Source: Azolla caroliniana
Lineage: Eukaryota > Polypodiophyta
Direction: 5' to 3'
NCBI GenBank assembly: GCA_043228905.1
Contig: JBHGNT010000018.1
Coordinates: forward strand, 7,192,001-7,256,000
DNA: 64,000 nucleotides
The position numbers and the translations under genes were made by a program. The notes under the pieces were generated by a model. It did no database searches. It saw only the letters and a program-made list of their open reading frames with translations, and was not told the origin of the DNA. Shown piece by piece: positions 42,391 through 52,714 of the stretch (the stretch's first letter is position 1; every line of letters starts with the position of its first letter).

Positions 42391-43765
42391 ATCGGTTACT
42401 CCGTTTGTTCTTCATCCGAATGCGATTAGGGGTTTTGTTCGGTTCCGGTATTCAATTCTTCTTCGGTCGGTTCGGGTCTTTGTCCGAATCCATCCGGTTC
42501 ATCATGGTCCCCGTCTGATATCTGGCTTCCGACTGGATGTGTCCTAGCATCTTCCACCCGATCTATGTCTTCGGCACGATGAATTCGAGCCGGATTCCCT
42601 TCGACCAACAGTATTCCTTGAATTGCCCTTGATATTCTCCTCCATTTTTTGCTCAAACCGCCTTCAGCTTCCGACCGGTTTCTCTTTTCACTCTTGCATG
42701 GAACTCCTTGAAGATGGATAACACTTGGTCCTTCGTCTTCAGCAGTGAGACCCATAGCTTCCGGCTGTGGTCGTTTGTGAACATCACGACGTACTGCGAT
42801 CTAGCATGTGACTTCGTGTCCACTTGGGATACATTGGTATGCACAAGTTCCAATGGTCCATTCCATTTTGACGATGGGCTCGACCGGAAAGAGATTCGGT
42901 TCTGCTTTCCGGCCAAGCAATTGGTGCACTTCTCAAGATGCATGTCTTTCACCTCCGGTATGAGGTTATCTTCGGAAAGTCTTCTCATCCCTTTCTGGCT
43001 CATGTGGCACAACCTCTTGTGCCACAGCTCACCGGCATTTTTTGATGCCATGTTCACTTCCTCCCGACAGATCCGGGCATGCATCAAGAACAATGTGTTG
43101 ATCTTTCGGGCTTGGGCTACAATCAAGCTTCCTTTATTGAACTTCATGACTATGTTCCGGATGCTACCCATGTAGCCTTCATCATCTAGCTAACCATCTG
43201 ATATCATGTTCAACCGAACCTCCAGAACGTGTCAGACATCCTTCAACAACTTGCACCTGTTTGATGTCGTCAACCATACATCTCCAATGCCGACAATTCG
43301 GCATGCACCTTCCTTTCCCATCCGGACACAACCATGATCTTCGGCTCTGTACGATGAGAAGCATTTCTGATCGGGGGTAAGATGGAACGACGCTCCGGAG
43401 TCAACCACCCATGTCGTTTCGTCGCTAACAAGATGCAACTCACTCTCCTTGGTGATTAGCAGCAGTTCTTGTTCACTTGTCGCGATCCTCAACGTTCCTC
43501 TCCTTTCCGAAATCTTCTTTGGTTCAGGAATGTCAGCTCCCCCTTAGGTTTTCCGGAAGTGTTGGCAATTCTTCTGGAAGTGCCCTACCTTTCCACAATA
43601 AAAGCATGTGGGCCTCTCCCTTGACTTCGACCTCGTCCCCGATTTGTCCCGGTTTTGAGGACTCCGAATCCGTCCTCTTTCCCAGTTATGGTCATCTTCC
43701 GTGACCAAGGCTTTCAGATCGGTTTCGAACTCCCGGTCCTTCCGGCGAGCTTCTTCATCCAGCAA
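42391..43765 (-). pseudogene. Copia B integrase, protease and gag zinc knuckle
   Basis: On the minus strand from 43765: LLDEEARRKD, SPQNRDKSGTRSKSRER, knuckle CFYCGKVGHFQKNC (about 43573-43614), protease WVVDSGASFHLTPDQKCF, VRMGKEGACRIVGIGDVW, LWHKRLCHMSQKGMRRL, CTNCLAGKQNR, LELVHTNVSQVDTKSHA (here Asn replaces the first catalytic Asp) and RKLWVSLLKTKDQVLSIFKE, to about 42650. Below that the second catalytic Asp and Glu regions are heavily eroded. Frame changes occur near 43500 and 43200. Confidence 0.82.
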
Positions 43766-44222
43766 TGTTAGAGACATGAACTAATGTAAGCATTAGATAA
43801 GGATAGAATATAGATAGATAGAAAGAAAGGAGAGAGAGAAAGAAGGGTGTTGATCCACCCGACCACCCCCGAGCGAAGGGATCGAGACGGACTTGAGCCT
43901 TGATCGGCGTCCCATACCACCGCCGTGGCGTCAAGTCGTACCTGGTGCTGGTGCACTGACTACAAGAGTTGACCCACCACAAGACAGAGTCTCGACGTAG
44001 TCAACCCGATGATCAAATGAGGGTAGCTAGGCCTCTTATTTATAGCGATACCCAAGGCCCCTAGGCAAGTTCACACTTGGCCTAATGGGTTATCTCAATC
44101 CCGAGGATTAAAAGTAATCCTCTCCTTCTTTACACTCTCGTTTAACCCTCACACTTATCCACGTGTATAGAATACTACGGTAAATTCTTACCACGGGATA
44201 TTATATGGTCATGCCCGTAACA
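43766..44222 (-). repeat. 3' LTR of element H
   Basis: 457 bp; sense TGTTACGGGCATG...GTCTCTAACA. The pyrimidine-rich TACTCCCTCTCTTTAA (44223-44238) inside it is the complement of the polypurine tract. Confidence 0.9.
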
Positions 44223-44238
44223 TACTCCCTCTCTTTAA

Positions 44239-44834
44239 AACATTTCACTCTTGCAATGGAAAGTTAGGGAAGTTAGTCTTGAGTGAATTTTCGCATTCCC
44301 ATGTGGCATCTTTTATTGATTTATCCATCCATTTTATTTTAAATTCTCGGATTTCTTTTGTATGTTATTTTTTTGTTTTAACATCAAGAATTCTTTTTGG
44401 TACATGTGGTTTAGAAGATAATTCTTCAGAAGTAACCAGAGTTTCAGTTGTAACTGTATTGTCGCCGAAACCTATAAATTCTTTTAGACGACTCACATGA
44501 AAAATTGGATGAATTTCAACGCCATCGGGAAGAGCGAGACGATAGGCTGATGACCCAATGCGTTTGAGGACTGTAAAAGGTCCACAAAACCGTGGGGCTA
44601 ACTTAGCGCACTTACCCTTAGACAATGTCTTAGAATTGTGAGGTACACGTAAAAATACCTTCTGTCTAGGGTGGAATGCACGAGGTTGCCTATGATGATC
44701 GGCATAAAAACGCGCTCTATCTTGAGCTGTTTTTATATTATCTTGTGCAATATGCAACATACCTTGCATATCTCGAAGAAAGTTTTGCGTACTTCGCAAC
44801 TCATCATGATGTATATTAACATCAATCAGGGCTC
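44239..44834 (-). pseudogene. Element H integrase C-terminus and chromodomain-like tail
   Basis: On the minus strand: ALIDVNIHHDELRSTQNFL, DRARFYADHHRQPRAFH, KVFLRVPHNSKTLSKGKCAK, LAPRFCGPFTVLKRIGSSAY, HPIFHVSRLKEFIGF, and a degenerate chromodomain-like end (PKRILDVKTKK, a stop, then FKIKWMDKSIKDATWECENS). It continues upstream across solo LTR G. Confidence 0.8.
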
Positions 44835-45264
44835 TGTCATGATATGGCAAGACTCGAACCCATGACCTTATGCTACATGGGTCGAGCTCTTGACCATTAG
44901 ATTATACATTGTAATACGTAGAATATTATTTTCATTTATATTTTATTACAGAAAATTAATGTATATTCCAGATTTCTCTGGAACATTCTAGAAACTTCAG
45001 GAGTATTCCTTAGAACACTATGAAAGGAGGCACAAGGCATTATTTCGAACCAAATCGGTTCAACGCCAGTCTTAAGCCTCCTAGCTATTGTACATTTTCT
45101 TCACATAATATATATCTTTTCTTATCATCACTCTCTCTCTCTCTCGATCTCTCTCTCCCTCCCTCTCACTCACTCTTTCCTTCTCTCGAGAGTTCTTCAC
45201 CTCTCTTAGTACTAATACTTCTTTTAGTACTAAGTCCTTCTCTGTCTTAGTACTGTTCCTGACA
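44835..45264 (+). mobile_element. Element G: solo LTR of the F family
   Basis: 430 bp, TGTCATGATATGGC...TTCCTGACA, perfect TSD GGCTC (44830-44834, 45265-45269). It aligns with the F LTRs in opposite orientation. It has the tRNA-like module (44842-44907), a TATA-like TATGAAAG (45019-45026) and, 33 bases on, AAATCGGTTCAA (45052-45063), so the self-priming sequence is conserved here too. Removing it rejoins H integrase (FQPRA then LIDVN). Confidence 0.92.
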
Positions 45265-45269
45265 GGCTC

Positions 45270-46634
45270 GTGGCTGAAAACCATACATCAACATAAAAGG
45301 ACTATATCCTATCAACGTATGCTTGGAGCTATGGAGATGTTATAAGCAAGCTCCACAATTGGGAGATAACGTTCCCATTTTGTTGGTTTTGCACCAACGT
45401 ATGCTCGAAGCATGTCCTCAATAATTTGATTTACTCATTCTGTCTGTCCATCGGATTGAGGATGACTTCTTAAAGACTTGCATCCAGAAGTCACTAGTAA
45501 ACTTTGGATCTCGATCACTCACGATATCCATCGGTAACCCATAAAAATGAAATAACTCGTCAACGAAGTGGTAAGCCAATTCAGGAGTTGTTACCGTGGT
45601 TTTAGTAGCAATAAATCTGGCCATTTTAGTTAGTCTATCAACCACAACCCAGATGGCATCATGGCCTTTTTGGGTGCGAGGAAGGCGAACAATAAAATCC
45701 ATAGATATACTTTCCCACTTATTATTGGGAATGTCCAAGGGATGTAAAAGTCTTGCAGTTTTAAGTTGCTCGGCTTTGTTAACTTGACATTGGTGACATT
45801 TAGTCACATAGCTATGAATGTTGGGGCGCATCTTAGGCTAATAGAATTGAGTGGAGATGAGAACGAGTGTACGATGTATTCCAGGGTGCCCTGTTGAGGG
45901 TGCATCATGGCATTCAAAAGAATTTTCTTTTTGACCTCAAGCAAATTTGGAACACAAACCTTCCCATTACAGTAGAGCAGACCGTTAGCAATGTGGAAGT
46001 ATTCCTTCGAGGATGTGGTGGTGTTTGTTCCAGACTCAACTCTTGCCCAATATTTTGCAAAATAACTATCATTAGGATACTTTCCTCGAAGGTGATCATA
46101 AAGATCTGATGATATTTTAGTGAAGCTAAGCATGTTAACTTCACGGATGCGACTTAGTGCATCAGCGACAGTGTTCATGGAACCTTTACGATATCGTATG
46201 GAAAAATCAAAGTCCTGGATGAGATCAACCCATCGTGTCTTACGACCTTTCAGGTCATGTTGGTCACAAAAATATTTCAAAGACTCGTGGTCCGTAGTTA
46301 CCACAAAACGATTTCCATAAAGATAATGGCGCCATGTTTTGAGCGCATGTATAGCTGCAAATAATTTCTTTTCTTGAACGGTATACCGACATTGAGCAGA
46401 ATCAAGTTTCTTACTCTCGAATGCTATTGGTTTACCATCTTGATATAATACAACACCTATAGCATAATCGCTTGCATCGGTTTCAACCTCAAAAGGTTTT
46501 GAAGGATCAAGTAAAAGAAGTGAAGGAGCCTTGCACACCAGGTCCTTGAGTTCCTTAAAAGCGAGGTCTAGTGTAGCATTCCAGACAATAGGTTTTGTAG
46601 ACTTACGCGTTTGACCTTTTAGAAGATCAGTAAA
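45270..46634 (-). pseudogene. Element H RNase H and integrase core
   Basis: On the minus strand: TDLLKGQTRKS, FEVETDASDYAIGVVLYQDG (RNase H), YTVQEKKLFAAIHALKTWRH, TVADALSRI; then the integrase zinc finger remnant (CHQCQ, about 45775-45790), core Asp in WESISMDFIVRLP, DRLTKMARFI, Asp in IVSDRDPKF. Frames break at about 45810-45840, 45470 and 45320. The Glu region reads INQIIEDMLRAYVGAKPTKW after a stop. It is moderately decayed. Confidence 0.83.
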
Positions 46635-46640
46635 CAACGA

Positions 46641-47282
46641 TGTCGTGACGATTTTCGGCTACGGTGTGAAATCGAGTGAGACGAATAAACCAAGGATGTG
46701 CAACATTGCACATGCACTTAGCAAATAAACCTAGCCTAGTGGCACTTGAGTTCATACAGAGGGGTGCAAGCAAGGATTGAACCTTGCACCTCTAAGATAC
46801 AAGATAATCGCCTTACCACTAGGACAACTATCATATAATGTAGATTTTATGTATTTCCTTTTCATATACAAATTATAGACGAAACAACTATAGAAAACCA
46901 TGTGCACAAAACCATGGTTTTAAACCCATGGTTTGTGCATGACATAAGCAAAACTGTGTGCACAAAACCATGGTTTTAGCCCATGGTTTTGTGCATGTCA
47001 CGAGCATGGAAAGACCTATAAAAGCCTCTAGTTGGGCTTGTGTAAGGGGGGCTCAATATGTGATATCACCAACACCATTATCATCAATATAATTATATTT
47101 GTCTTTATCTTCTTCTTATTTTTCTACTTCTCAAGTGTACAATCTTTCTTCTTCTCAAGTAAACCAATTTCATCTAATCTTACATTGATCGTCATCTCTT
47201 CGATAATTCCGCGAACATCCTCCCCAGTCCAAGACCCCGGTGGTCGCTCGAGTAGCACACGCACGCGCGAATCTTCGCGACA
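46641..47282 (+). repeat. 5' LTR of element 2
   Basis: In order it holds: an antisense tRNA-like module (46764-46832, with GGTTCAATCC and TGTCCTAGTGG on the minus strand); two long hairpins built from GCACAAAACCATGG/CCATGG(T)TTTGTGC (46898-46941 and 46958-46997); and a TATA-like ACCTATAAAAGCC at about 47010-47022. Confidence 0.9.
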
Positions 47283-47326
47283 TCATTTGGTGAACCCGAC
47301 GTGAAGAGCAGTAGGGGAGGACAAAG

Positions 47327-49423
47327 ATGGATGGCGAATATCTCATGGAGGCAATGTCAAGAAGGATGATGGAGTTTCTGAGAGAAGAGAAAAGAAGAAA
47401 TGAAGCCCAACAAGCCGTCGACAAAGTAGTCGAACGAATGAGCTATTTCAACGGCGCCGAAGTCCAAAGTTTCCTAAAAGTCTACAATGCGGAGATGGAT
47501 TCAAGAGGTGTGGACAAAGCTATGAGGCTAGAGTACTTTTGTCGGGTGGTGTCTCAACCGATCTTCAAAGATGTAAAAGAGCTTCTAGAAGCTCATGATT
47601 CGTGGGCGACTTTCGAGAAGGCTCTATTGGAGGAATATGACTATGAGAGACTAAAGGGACAAGATCGACGCAACTTCGACCAATGGGTGACATCAGCGAA
47701 GACCCACCAAGGTGCGACACAAGCATTCGTAGACTTCGAGCATCATTTTTCTCAATTGTCGGAGCGGGAACAAAGATTGGTGGGGGTCGATAAGGTCCTT
47801 ATGTTCGTGAAGTCAATCGATCGAATGGAAAGGATGGCGATCGGCCTCAAACTCGAAGAAGATGATGGTGCAAATGGCCTCATCGAGGATTGGAGCAAAG
47901 TGGAAAGTGTATGCCGACTACACGATAAGGGGCAAGCGAGAATATCGACGACAACAAGACGGCCCATGAGGGATGATCGAAGAGGGACGAGATGCAACAA
48001 CGCACCACCAACAAAAGAAATGAAGCTTAGAAGGGAGACAAAACCGAGGCGAATGGTGATCGAGGAAGAAGAGACCTCCCAACAAATGCGGGTTAATGAA
48101 GTGGCCGATACAAAGGCTCTGGTTCGGTATGATGGTACCGAGAGAGAAGGTGTGAAACAAGTCACCTTCTTGTCTTACAAAGAAACGACGGCGAAGGAGG
48201 AGGCCGATGACTCGATGACGGCGAACGCCACTTCGAGGGAGGATAAATGTTTCGGAACACGCATTGTGTACGAAACATCGGGTGATGACGGCGCAAGCAT
48301 GAGAAAAGCTTGCATGATCGAGGGAGAAAAAGTGTTTGAGTCTGAAGAAATTGAGGAGGTAGCCATGACAAACGACATCGAGTCGGAGGTGGCTATGGAT
48401 GAGTCGACGACGGATAGCCATGTCGATACTTTCTTCACGCTTGTTCCAGAGACTTCGGCGGTTGCGCCCATGTGCCAACGTGAGACCGGAGAGACGGAAG
48501 GTGGTGACGGGAAGACGAAGGCCCAACACAAGGAGGAAGAAGATCGAGGAAGAAAGGATATCCCCACACCTATTCTAGAGACTTCGGCGGTTGTGCACGT
48601 GCGCCAACGTGAGACCGGAGAGACGGAATGTGTGGACAAAAAAGAGGACGACCGGAAGGGCGATGAAGAAGACAAGGTAAATGTGCATGAGCGAAGGGAT
48701 TCCTTCACACCGGTTCCGGAGACTTCGGCAGTCGAGACCGTGTGTCGGCATAAGACCGAAGATAAAGGAGGTGGCGAAGAGGAGACAATATGGCTCGCGG
48801 CGAGCATACATGGAGGGAAGGATATGGCCGACGTGGAGGCAAGGGATGAAGCTGCGGTTGAGTTCGATGGAGAGGTTGCATGTGGGAAGGAAGGAAGAGT
48901 CGAGAACCGGTCGAACCGGAAGACGATCCGGCCGGGATTCCGACTCGAACGAAGGAAGATCCACATGGGAGCCCATCGACCGGGGCCGACCCGGCCGAAA
49001 CCTGATTCGGCGAAAATCGATCGGACGATTCCGATCCAAAAGGGGGCCGACCCAGCCAGAATCAATCGGTCGAGCCCGACTCGGGGAAATGTGAATGCAG
49101 ACGAAGGCCAACCAAGCCAAGAAGAGATCGGTGGAGACCTATCCGGACAAGGGCAAACCCGGCCTAATCGGAGATTGACACGAACGATCTACAATACCCA
49201 GTTGAAGACGGTGAGCGTGAGGAGTGGCCAGGAGTCCAATCGAAGGACACGCGCGGTGGACGAAGGAAGAGCGGTCGTATCGACGACATCGTTCGGTAGA
49301 TCTACTACAACCGATCGGGGAAGAAGGTGTGAGCGCCGGATATGGTGGATCGGGTGGCTACGGTGGTTCGGTTGGAAAGATTGCGCATACTCGAAGTGGA
49401 AGATGAAGTCGACGAGCGTGTAG
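47327..49423 (+). CDS. Gag-like protein of element 2
   Basis: An intact ORF of 698 residues from the first ATG after the primer site. Residues about 1-200 are the capsid-like region (YFNGAEVQSFLKVYNAEMDS, SWATFEKALLEEYDYERL, LSEREQRLVGVDKVLMFVKS), clearly homologous to element 1. The middle has three copies of the module (P/L)xPETSAV...RETGETE (two strict, one looser) followed by Gly and Lys/Asp. The basic stretch near residues 520-640 has GPTRPKPDSAKI-type sequence. The C-terminus is Trp-rich, RIWWIGWLRWFGWKDCAYSK. There is no zinc knuckle or pol. An open frame, identical LTRs and a clean insertion point to recent transposition with borrowed enzymes. Confidence 0.88.
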   Translation: MDGEYLMEAMSRRMMEFLREEKRRNEAQQAVDKVVERMSYFNGAEVQSFLKVYNAEMDSRGVDKAMRLEYFCRVVSQPIFKDVKELLEAHDSWATFEKALLEEYDYERLKGQDRRNFDQWVTSAKTHQGATQAFVDFEHHFSQLSEREQRLVGVDKVLMFVKSIDRMERMAIGLKLEEDDGANGLIEDWSKVESVCRLHDKGQARISTTTRRPMRDDRRGTRCNNAPPTKEMKLRRETKPRRMVIEEEETSQQMRVNEVADTKALVRYDGTEREGVKQVTFLSYKETTAKEEADDSMTANATSREDKCFGTRIVYETSGDDGASMRKACMIEGEKVFESEEIEEVAMTNDIESEVAMDESTTDSHVDTFFTLVPETSAVAPMCQRETGETEGGDGKTKAQHKEEEDRGRKDIPTPILETSAVVHVRQRETGETECVDKKEDDRKGDEEDKVNVHERRDSFTPVPETSAVETVCRHKTEDKGGGEEETIWLAASIHGGKDMADVEARDEAAVEFDGEVACGKEGRVENRSNRKTIRPGFRLERRKIHMGAHRPGPTRPKPDSAKIDRTIPIQKGADPARINRSSPTRGNVNADEGQPSQEEIGGDLSGQGQTRPNRRLTRTIYNTQLKTVSVRSGQESNRRTRAVDEGRAVVSTTSFGRSTTTDRGRRCERRIWWIGWLRWFGWKDCAYSKWKMKSTSV

Positions 49424-49495
49424 AGGAACTCGGTTGATCACCGTTGCCAAAGATCTCACCTCTTCACCTTTCTCGGCACATACCGGAGGATGTGC

Positions 49496-49513
49496 GGGTT
49501 TGGTGGGGGTGGA
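49496..49513 (+). other. Polypurine tract of element 2
   Basis: GGGTTTGGTGGGGGTGGA directly before the 3' LTR, following the block CACATACCGGAGGATGTGCG shared with element 1. Confidence 0.7.
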
Positions 49514-50155
49514 TGTCGTGACGATTTTCGGCTACGGTGTGAAATCGAGTGAGACGAATAAACCAAGGATGTGCAACATTGCACATGCACTTAGCAAATA
49601 AACCTAGCCTAGTGGCACTTGAGTTCATACAGAGGGGTGCAAGCAAGGATTGAACCTTGCACCTCTAAGATACAAGATAATCGCCTTACCACTAGGACAA
49701 CTATCATATAATGTAGATTTTATGTATTTCCTTTTCATATACAAATTATAGACGAAACAACTATAGAAAACCATGTGCACAAAACCATGGTTTTAAACCC
49801 ATGGTTTGTGCATGACATAAGCAAAACTGTGTGCACAAAACCATGGTTTTAGCCCATGGTTTTGTGCATGTCACGAGCATGGAAAGACCTATAAAAGCCT
49901 CTAGTTGGGCTTGTGTAAGGGGGGCTCAATATGTGATATCACCAACACCATTATCATCAATATAATTATATTTGTCTTTATCTTCTTCTTATTTTTCTAC
50001 TTCTCAAGTGTACAATCTTTCTTCTTCTCAAGTAAACCAATTTCATCTAATCTTACATTGATCGTCATCTCTTCGATAATTCCGCGAACATCCTCCCCAG
50101 TCCAAGACCCCGGTGGTCGCTCGAGTAGCACACGCACGCGCGAATCTTCGCGACA
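49514..50155 (+). repeat. 3' LTR of element 2
   Basis: Same length as, and by eye identical to, 46641-47282. Open frames across its end are artefacts of fusion to H. Confidence 0.92.
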
Positions 50156-50158
50156 ACG

Positions 50159-51920
50159 TCGTCAATTGGGAGTAATTACGAAGGGATTTTCGCAAAAACC
50201 CGACAAAACCAAGGAATGATCGAACTTCTCGAATATTTCGAAGAGTGGGCCAAAGCTTGATTTTCTCGATGCGAGAAGGATCAATTTCAACTCCTCGTTC
50301 GGTTATGAGATGTCCAAGATAAGTAATTGATTTCTTGAAGAACTCACATTTTGAGATCTTCGCATAAAACCTTTTGTCACGCAATGTTTGTAAATCAAAG
50401 CGGACATGTTTAGCATGTTCTTGTATTGTATGGCTATAAACTAAAATATCATCCAAGAAAATAACAACAAATTTTCCAAGTTGTTCTCGGAAAATGTTAT
50501 TCATTTCTTGTTGAAATGTAGCCGGAGCATTGGTCAAACAAAAAGGCATAACCAAAAACTCATAATGGCCATAGCGCGTACGAAATGCCGTTTTAGGAGC
50601 ATCGTCCTCACTTATACGAATTTGATGGTAGCCAGTACGGAGATCAAGTTTCGTAAAATACCGAGCTCCCTAGAGACGGTCAATTTGATCGTCAGCCCGA
50701 GGCAATGGATACGAATTCTTGATCGTCACTTTATTCAAGCGTCGATAATTAATACACATACGACATGTGCCCTCTTTCTTTTTAACCAAGAGAACTAGTG
50801 CACCCCATGGAGATTTACTATAAGGTATATAACCCATTCGTAAATAGTCCTTGAGTTGCTTAGATACCTCATCCTCTTTGGATTGACTTAAGCGATAAGG
50901 AGGTATACTTATTGGTGCAACGCCAGGTACAATATTTATACGATGGTCTATATTATGTTTAGGAGGTAATCCATCTGGTAGTTCACTCGGAAAAACATCA
51001 CGAAAATCATTTAAGATTTCATCAAGTTGTTGTTCAAAATATGTTAATTGAACCAAGACATTGGCGATATTGTAAACGCCAGGTACAATATCTATACAAT
51101 GGTCTATATTACGTTTAGGAGGTAATCCATCTGGTAGTTCACTCGGAAAAACATCACGAAAATCATTTAAGATTTCATCAAGTTGTTGTTGTTCAAAATA
51201 TGTTAATTGAACCGAGACATTGTCGATATTGTAAATGTGAATGTCCGGATCAAGTACACAATAAAATAGAGTAGAACAAGACAACTCAGATATTGATGGA
51301 GAGGAAACAATCGAGAGGGATTGTTTTTTTACACATTGAATAAAATGAGTACAGTCATTCAGTACAAATGTAACTAAATGATGAACCCAATCAATAGATA
51401 AAGAAGAGTTTTTATTATAGAACCAGGGATAACCCAATATTACATCAGTGGTACAAAGACTCATTATGTGGAAGTCTACTTCCTCTATATAAGTAGCAAT
51501 AGAAATTCGTAATGAATGAATCGCCCCGTTGATGTATTGTACTCTTCCATCAGCCAAGTGCACCGTATAGGTGTGATCACTTACGGTGGGTTGGATTCCC
51601 CATATCTGAACCAAACGATCATTTACAAAGTTGTGTGAGATTCCCGAATCAAATAAAAATTGTATGGGAGATCCATTGATATACCCGTTTGCACGTAGTA
51701 AATCATTAGGACCCAATACATAGTGAGGGAAAGAACATTGACAATTACTTAAATGATGTGTATAGACCTGAAGGACATTAGGAATCTGACCTTTATGGTT
51801 TGCAGCTTTAGCTTTGCTGGCGTGCTCTTTCCGTTGGAGCTTTCGACATTGCTCTTTTGTACGACCCTTTTTTTTGCAGAATATGCAAAAAGGATGTTGT
51901 CGCTTACAATCGTGATCCAT
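50159..51920 (-). pseudogene. Element H protease and reverse transcriptase, with an internal duplication
   Basis: On the minus strand from 51920: zinc knuckle remnant [14 protein letters not shown] (the His is Arg), protease [37 protein letters not shown]; then a region present twice in frame (LTYFEQQ(Q)[12 protein letters not shown]...DGLPPK...NIDH, at 51078-51236 and 50922-51077). [42 protein letters not shown], a stop at about 50670, FCLTNAPATFQQEMNN, catalytic FLDD (VIFLDDILVYSH), ISKCEFFKKSITYLGHLI, FLGFVGFLRKSLRNYSQ. It ends at the element 2 insertion. Confidence 0.85.
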
Positions 51921-51959
51921 GAATTCGTTGGGTGTCTTGCGTTTCCCAGCGAATTGCGA

Positions 51960-52714
51960 CTACTTAGTCCTGGGCGCTTCGTTTGGTTTGTTGTGGTCCT
52001 TCTTTGAAGTGCGTTGATAGCGAAGAACTATTTCAACGACCTCTTCGAAGGATTTTGGATCCTTATCGTGCACTCTCCAGTGATAGTCCGAATTGGGGAT
52101 GCCATTGACAAAACAAGCTATTAACCAATTGTCCCCTTCTAGAACCGACTTTTGGATTTGGGTTCTAGCATGGTGAACATAGTCTTCTAGCGAGGAAAAC
52201 TTCTTGCTAGAGAGGTTCATTAAGGTTTGTGCTGCCTCGGTTTGAGAAGGAGGTTGTAGAAATTGGCCCTTGAAAACTGTGACGAAATCTGTCCAGGTAT
52301 CGGGCAATTTCCCCAAAGTACGAAGCCCACGGCCTTACCCCCTAGTTCTCGGCCGACATATGCAATCTTCGTACTATTTGGCGTGGGATAGAGCTCAAAA
52401 TGAGACTCCCATCGGCCTAGCGACGTGCAGATTGCTTCTTCGGTTCTTTCCTTTTTTTCTCCCATAAATGGCTTAACAACAAACGATGGTTCACCCTATC
52501 GCTCATAAGGTCTATTAGTCTCATGTTTTAAACAAATGACATGTGCCTCGAGAACACTTTGAGATTGCCAAAGTTCGGTCATCTGTTGAGTAGTGAAACT
52601 AAGGTATTGGGTTGTTTGCAAAAAATACATCTCAATGGACATTTGTCCAAGAGAATTTCCTTGAGTTCCTTCTGCTTGAGCGGATGACATCGGTTCGTTA
52701 TTTTGAGCCATGGA
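51960..52714 (-). pseudogene. Element H gag
   Basis: From ATG at about 52714 on the minus strand: MAQNNEPMSSAQAEG, a TAG near 52499, SLGRWESHFELYPTPNSTKI, a frameshift near 52316, TWTDFVTVFKGQFLQPPSQT, FSSLEDYVHHARTQIQKSVL, WLIACFVNGIPNSDYHWRVH. It has the Gypsy gag fold region but cannot be read through. Confidence 0.78.

Larger units (their letters stand above)
46641..50155 (+). mobile_element. Element 2: young non-autonomous LTR retrotransposon with a gag-like ORF only
   Basis: Two 642-bp LTRs (46641-47282, 49514-50155) that look identical, TGTCGTGACG...CTTCGCGACA. CAACG flanks the element at 46635-46639 and 50154-50158 if the LTR is taken as ATGTCG...GCGA; in either reading, excision restores H's RT-to-RNase H frame (SQLTT then LFTD). 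The primer site TGGTGAACCCGACGTG is at 47288-47303. One intact ORF of 698 residues; no pol. A diverged sister of element 1. Confidence 0.92.

Noticed and set aside
44842-44907. tRNA gene in LTR G (and similar ones in other LTRs)
   Set aside because: A and B boxes are recognisable but no convincing acceptor or anticodon stem; treated as tRNA-like modules only.
47032-47304. 90-codon frame repeated at 49905-50219
   Set aside because: Both are LTR sequence of element 2; the frame depends on whatever follows the LTR.
49224-49406. Gly/Ser-rich frame (GYGGSGGYGGS) overlapping the end of the element 2 ORF
   Set aside because: Attractive as a gag tail, but the long ORF is continuous in the Trp-rich frame and the same frame is kept in element 1; noted only as an alternative.
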